This document shows, in pieces, positions 7,006 through 9,058 of a stretch of DNA of 9,058 nt. The position numbers and the translations under genes are program-made. The notes under the pieces were generated by a model. That model saw only the letters and a list, made by a program, of their open reading frames with translations. It did no database searches and was not told where the DNA came from. The DNA lies in assembly GCA_002385985.1 (NCBI GenBank), contig DGEO01000027.1, positions 260,426-269,483 of the forward strand. Direction: 5' to 3'. The stretch is from Anaerolineaceae bacterium UBA3924 (GTDB lineage Bacteria; Chloroflexota; Anaerolineae; Anaerolineales; Anaerolineaceae). The number at the start of each line of letters is the position of its first letter. Position 1 is the stretch's first letter.

Positions 7006-7034
7006 ATCATACACGTTTGTAGATTAAATACCAG
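7006..7034 (-). promoter_or_regulatory. Possible promoter of the ACIII operon (weak)
   Basis: Minus-strand TATGAT (7011-7006) matches five of six bases of the -10 consensus. It has CTGGTA (7034-7029) 17 nt upstream, which matches only three of six at -35. Transcription would begin near 7000 and give a leader of about 70 nt before ATG 6927. The AT-rich setting and position are reasonable. The poor -35 implies an activator, another sigma factor, or a different true promoter. Confidence 0.25.
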
Positions 7035-7043
7035 TTAAATAAA

Positions 7044-7069
7044 CGACTGATTTTGGATTAATTCAGTCG
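7044..7069. repeat. Inverted repeat CGACTGA / TCAGTCG
   Basis: Perfect 7-bp arms (7044-7050 and 7063-7069) enclose a 12-nt AT-rich loop. Read on the minus strand the second arm is followed by TTTATTT, so a weak attenuator-like hairpin upstream of the ACIII promoter candidate is conceivable. An operator for a dimeric regulator fits equally well. Confidence 0.5.
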
Positions 7070-7081
7070 AGGCCGAGGGGC

Positions 7082-7142
7082 AATAATCAGTGCGACCCGT
7101 GTCGAGCCGGACGTGGAGAACGTCCGATGCGCGCTGATAATT
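7082..7142 (+). other. Candidate structured RNA or complex inverted repeat
   Basis: An outer imperfect stem pairs 7082-7094 with 7130-7142: 13 positions with one A/A mismatch and one T/G pair that would be G-U in plus-strand RNA. Inside lie a perfect 7-bp hairpin, CGGACGT/ACGTCCG (7108-7114 with 7120-7126), and a short CGAC/GTCG hairpin (7093-7096 with 7101-7104, partly competing with the outer stem). Together they can form a three-way junction. The wobble pair mildly favours the plus strand, where it would sit in or upstream of the leader of the 7242 gene. I match it to no known riboswitch. Single-sequence folding alone is weak evidence. Confidence 0.35.
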
Positions 7143-7145
7143 AAT

Positions 7146-7183
7146 TGACCTTAAGAGTTTTTATGTTTTCACGTTTCAGGTCA
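7146..7183. repeat. Widely spaced inverted hexamers TGACCT / AGGTCA
   Basis: TGACCT (7146-7151) and AGGTCA (7178-7183) are exact inverted copies separated by 26 nt, with centres 32 bp apart, about three DNA turns. Their position, 60 to 95 nt before ATG 7242, fits an operator pair. Six-base arms at this spacing can also arise by chance. Confidence 0.25.
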
Positions 7184-7227
7184 TCCAAAGACAGGGGAAA
7201 TACGTATGGATGATTAACAGAACGAAT

Positions 7228-7235
7228 GGAGGTGG
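7228..7235 (+). promoter_or_regulatory. Ribosome binding site deciding the start of the 7242 gene
   Basis: GGAGGTGG has its GGAGG core nine nucleotides before ATG 7242. It leaves only three nucleotides before the in-frame ATG at 7236, which makes 7242 the better start. The sequence and spacing are the same as at actC. Confidence 0.65.
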
Positions 7236-7241
7236 ATGGCC

Positions 7242-7784
7242 ATGACCATCGCGCAGTCAAAGGTTTTTCCCCGTGCCCGGTTGATCACAGTCCCTGTCAT
7301 GTTGATGCTGGCTGCGGGCATCATTCATTTCGTTGTGGTTCCCCATCATTATGAACACGCCCCGGCGCACGGCATCGCGCTGGGCGTGATCGGCGGGCTG
7401 GAAGTGATCTGGGCGGCGGCTTACTGGCTGCGGCCGTCCCGGCGGCTGGCTCAGGCCGGGGTGCTGCTGGCGGTCAGCATGATCGTGCTGTGGGGCATCA
7501 CCCGCGTGGCCCCGGCGCCCTTTACCAACGCGCCGGAGGAGGTGGATCTCGCCGGCGTGGCCTCCAAACTGCTGGAGGGCATCAGCGCCGCGGTCCTGCT
7601 CGGCGGCCTGGTCAGGGCTGGAGATAAGGAAGAGGCCAGGCCGGCGGTCCGGAGCACGATCGCCGGGTTTCTGCTGGCCTCGGTGATGCTGGGAGCGGTG
7701 GTCTACACGGCTGCACGGGTTTCTCAGCCGCTTTTTCCCGGGCTGGTTTCGCCCGCCGGGCATGTCGACGACCACGAGCATTGA
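7242..7784 (+). CDS. Small histidine-rich five-helix membrane protein of unknown function
   Basis: A 180-residue protein I do not recognise at family level. It has about five hydrophobic segments (roughly residues 12-33, 43-63, 69-89, 104-124 and 138-159), short connecting loops and a C-terminal tail outside the last helix. Histidines cluster at the end of the first segment and in the loop after it (H29, PHHYEHAPAHG with H35, H36, H39, H43) and in the tail (H174, H178, H180), so metal binding is plausible. The gene is transcribed away from the ACIII operon and shares its upstream region. Given the neighbouring heme and probable oxidase genes, a role in copper or other metal supply is an inference only. 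ATG 7242 is preferred over ATG 7236 because of the spacing from GGAGGTGG. A gap of 66 nt with its own promoter-like sequence separates it from the next gene. Confidence 0.8.
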   Translation: MTIAQSKVFPRARLITVPVMLMLAAGIIHFVVVPHHYEHAPAHGIALGVIGGLEVIWAAAYWLRPSRRLAQAGVLLAVSMIVLWGITRVAPAPFTNAPEEVDLAGVASKLLEGISAAVLLGGLVRAGDKEEARPAVRSTIAGFLLASVMLGAVVYTAARVSQPLFPGLVSPAGHVDDHEH

Positions 7785-7796
7785 GTCCGATTTCGC

Positions 7797-7823
7797 CTGA
7801 AATTGACGGGGATACCATATAAT
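7797..7823 (+). promoter_or_regulatory. Possible promoter of the rRNA methyltransferase gene
   Basis: TATAAT at 7818-7823 is a perfect -10 hexamer. CTGAAA (7797-7802) at 15-nt spacing matches four of six at -35. A transcript would begin near 7830, about 20 nt before ATG 7851, with AAGGAA (7840-7845) as ribosome binding site. The short spacing lowers confidence. Confidence 0.4.
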
Positions 7824-7850
7824 CAAAGCAGCTTATTTCAAGGAACCTGA

Positions 7851-9058
7851 ATGACAGACCAGAAAGCTGTTATTGATGTCGTGGTGACCCGCTTCGCTTA
7901 CGGCGGGGACCTGATCGGCCGGCTGCCCGACGGGCGGGCGGTGTTTGTGCCGATGGCACTGCCCGGCGAGAAGGTGCGCCTGGAGCTGATCGAAGAGAAG
8001 CCCCGCTTTGCTCGCGCGCGCCTGCTGGAAGTGCTCGAGCCGTCCCCGGACCGCATCCAGCCGCGGTGCGTCCACTTCGGCGAGTGCGGGGGCTGCCATT
8101 ACCAGCACATACCCTACGAGCGCCAGCTGGACGCCAAACGCGAGGTGGTGCGCGACCAGCTGCAGCGCATCGCCGGGATTGAGGATCCGCCGGTTGCCGC
8201 GACAGTCCCCAGTCCGAACCCTTTTTACTACCGCAACAACGTGCAGTTTCACCAGGCCCCCGACGGGCGGTTGGGATACATGAAGCTGTATGCCAACGAC
8301 GAGGTGCTGCCCATCCGCGAGTGCCACCTGCCCGAGCCGCTGCTCAACGACATCTGGCCGCAGCTGGAGATCGACCGGCAGGTGGGGATCGAACGGATCG
8401 GCCTGCGCCAGGGCTCGGAGGATGAAGCGTTGCTGATCATCCAGACGCAGGACGCCGGCCTGCCGGAGATGGAGCTGAATCTGCCGCTGTCCGTTGTTCA
8501 CCGCAGCGGAGAGGACACGGTGGTGCTGGCGGGCAGTGATGACCTGTGGCTGGAGGTGCGCGGGCGCATGTTCCGGGTATCGGCAGGGTCTTTCTTCCAG
8601 GTGAACCTGCCGGTGGCCGAAGCGATGGTCGAGCACTTGCTGCGCATCCTGCCGCTGACGGAACAAACCACGCTGCTGGACGTGTACTGCGGCGTAGGCC
8701 TGTTTTCCGCGTTCCTGGCCCCGAAGGTCCAGCGGCTGGTGGGCGTGGAGCTGGCGGAATCAGCGACGGAGGACTTCGCAATTAACCTGGACGAGTATGA
8801 GAACGTGGAGCTGTACGAAGGCGCGGCGGAGGAGATCCTGCCGCATATGAACGTCCCGGCGGATGTGGTCCTTGTTGACCCACCCCGCGCCGGGCTGGAA
8901 CGGCCTGCGCTGGACGCCATTGTCGCGCTACAGCCGGAGACCATCGCCTACGTTTCCTGCGACCCGGCGACCCTGGCCCGCGATCTCAAGCGCCTGATCG
9001 CCGCCGGGTACAAGGTCAATCAGGTGACCCCGTTTGACATGTTTCCACAGACCTATCA
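7851..9058 (+). CDS. rlmD: RlmD/RumA-type 23S rRNA (uracil-C5)-methyltransferase with Fe-S motif (3' end cut by window edge)
   Basis: The frame is open from ATG 7851 to the right edge (402 residues). The N-terminal ~62 residues form a TRAM RNA-binding domain (FAYGGDLIGR...VFVPMALPGE). C73, C79 and C82 (CVHFGECGGC) plus C158 (IREC) match the [4Fe-4S] site of RlmD-type enzymes. The SAM-binding methyltransferase domain shows DVYCGVGLF (277-285), DPPRAGL (343-349) and YVSCDPATLARDL with the catalytic nucleophile C370. The reading ends in VTPFDMFPQTY, just before the expected conserved His/Val/Glu end, so only a short tail is missing. The enzyme makes 5-methyluridine in RNA using S-adenosylmethionine, in E. 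coli at U1939 of 23S rRNA. Target specificity (RlmD, RlmCD or TrmA-like) cannot be fixed by reading, though the Fe-S cysteines argue against TrmA. AAGGAA precedes the start. It appears unrelated in function to the respiratory genes. Confidence 0.92.
   Translation, partial: MTDQKAVIDVVVTRFAYGGDLIGRLPDGRAVFVPMALPGEKVRLELIEEKPRFARARLLEVLEPSPDRIQPRCVHFGECGGCHYQHIPYERQLDAKREVVRDQLQRIAGIEDPPVAATVPSPNPFYYRNNVQFHQAPDGRLGYMKLYANDEVLPIRECHLPEPLLNDIWPQLEIDRQVGIERIGLRQGSEDEALLIIQTQDAGLPEMELNLPLSVVHRSGEDTVVLAGSDDLWLEVRGRMFRVSAGSFFQVNLPVAEAMVEHLLRILPLTEQTTLLDVYCGVGLFSAFLAPKVQRLVGVELAESATEDFAINLDEYENVELYEGAAEEILPHMNVPADVVLVDPPRAGLERPALDAIVALQPETIAYVSCDPATLARDLKRLIAAGYKVNQVTPFDMFPQTY

Larger units (their letters stand above)
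6928..7241. other. Divergent intergenic region with clustered inverted repeats
   Basis: These 314 nt separate the leftward respiratory operon from the rightward membrane-protein gene and should hold promoters for both. The stretches around 7000-7066 and 7134-7180 are clearly more AT-rich than the genes. I see no credible coding frame, tRNA or known riboswitch here. Several inverted repeats are present (7044-7069, 7082-7142 with an internal hairpin at 7108-7126, and TGACCT/AGGTCA at 7146-7183), plus weak promoter-like hexamers. Repeated ATCAG-type motifs in both orientations suggest regulator binding or RNA structure. Confidence 0.7.

Noticed and set aside
7145..7150. TTGACC as -35 box for the 7242 gene
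   Set aside because: No acceptable -10 sequence lies 15-19 nt downstream; the nearest TATGTT is 11 nt away.
7744..7760. GCCCGCCGGGC palindrome near the end of the small membrane protein gene as terminator
   Set aside because: It lies within the coding frame and has no T-run after it, so it is probably just GC-rich codons.
7803..7808. TTGACG as -35 box for the TATAAT at 7818
   Set aside because: Only nine nucleotides separate them, too short for a sigma-70 promoter.
7257..7826. Minus-strand open frame opposite the small membrane protein
   Set aside because: The plus frame has a strong ribosome binding site and five clean hydrophobic segments. The opposite frame is polar and repetitive.
7833..8666. 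Minus-strand open frame opposite the rRNA methyltransferase
   Set aside because: The plus strand carries the full motif set of an RlmD-type enzyme. The antisense translation has no domain.

Overview
The window is about 60 % GC and is dominated by one leftward (minus-strand) operon for an alternative complex III (ACIII, the cytochrome bc1-independent quinol:electron-acceptor oxidoreductase). The reading frames, the cofactor motifs and the separately encoded ActB halves fit a Chloroflexota-like bacterium (Anaerolineae/Ardenticatenia/Caldilinea-type, probably an environmental genome). That taxonomic call is inference from gene content and base composition. No marker gene proves it.

Layout, in transcription order of the minus strand: a membrane-anchored diheme cytochrome c (6927-5953); actA, pentaheme cytochrome c (5928-5392); actB1, Tat-exported molybdopterin-oxidoreductase-like lipoprotein (5372-3231); actB2, four-cluster ferredoxin-like protein (3188-2460); actC, NrfD-like quinol-binding membrane protein (2476-1037); actD, DUF3341 two-helix membrane protein (1018-482); actE, monoheme cytochrome c (491 to the left edge, incomplete). 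Gaps are 42 nt or less, two junctions overlap (17 and 10 nt), and nearly every gene has its own Shine-Dalgarno sequence, so this reads as one transcript. ActF and any terminal oxidase genes would lie beyond position 1.

How they work together (family knowledge plus inference): ActC, probably with ActF, oxidises quinol in the membrane. Electrons pass through the iron-sulfur clusters of ActB2 to the hemes of ActA and ActE, and then to a soluble carrier or directly to an oxidase. ActB1 is the scaffold from a molybdoenzyme ancestor. The extra diheme cytochrome at the head of the operon could be an additional electron exit or entry module.

Between the operon and the rightward genes lies a divergent intergenic region of 314 nt (6928-7241), rich in inverted repeats. 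One block (7082-7142) can fold as a branched RNA-like structure, and an ATCAG-type motif recurs four times. To the right, on the plus strand, are a small five-helix, histidine-rich membrane protein of unknown function (7242-7784) and an incomplete RlmD/RumA-type 23S rRNA uracil-C5 methyltransferase with an Fe-S cluster motif (7851 to the right edge).

The most interesting points are the split ActB, the retained four-cysteine cluster motif in ActB1, the extra diheme cytochrome with an unusual first heme domain, and the structured intergenic region. No tRNA, rRNA, CRISPR array or mobile element was seen.
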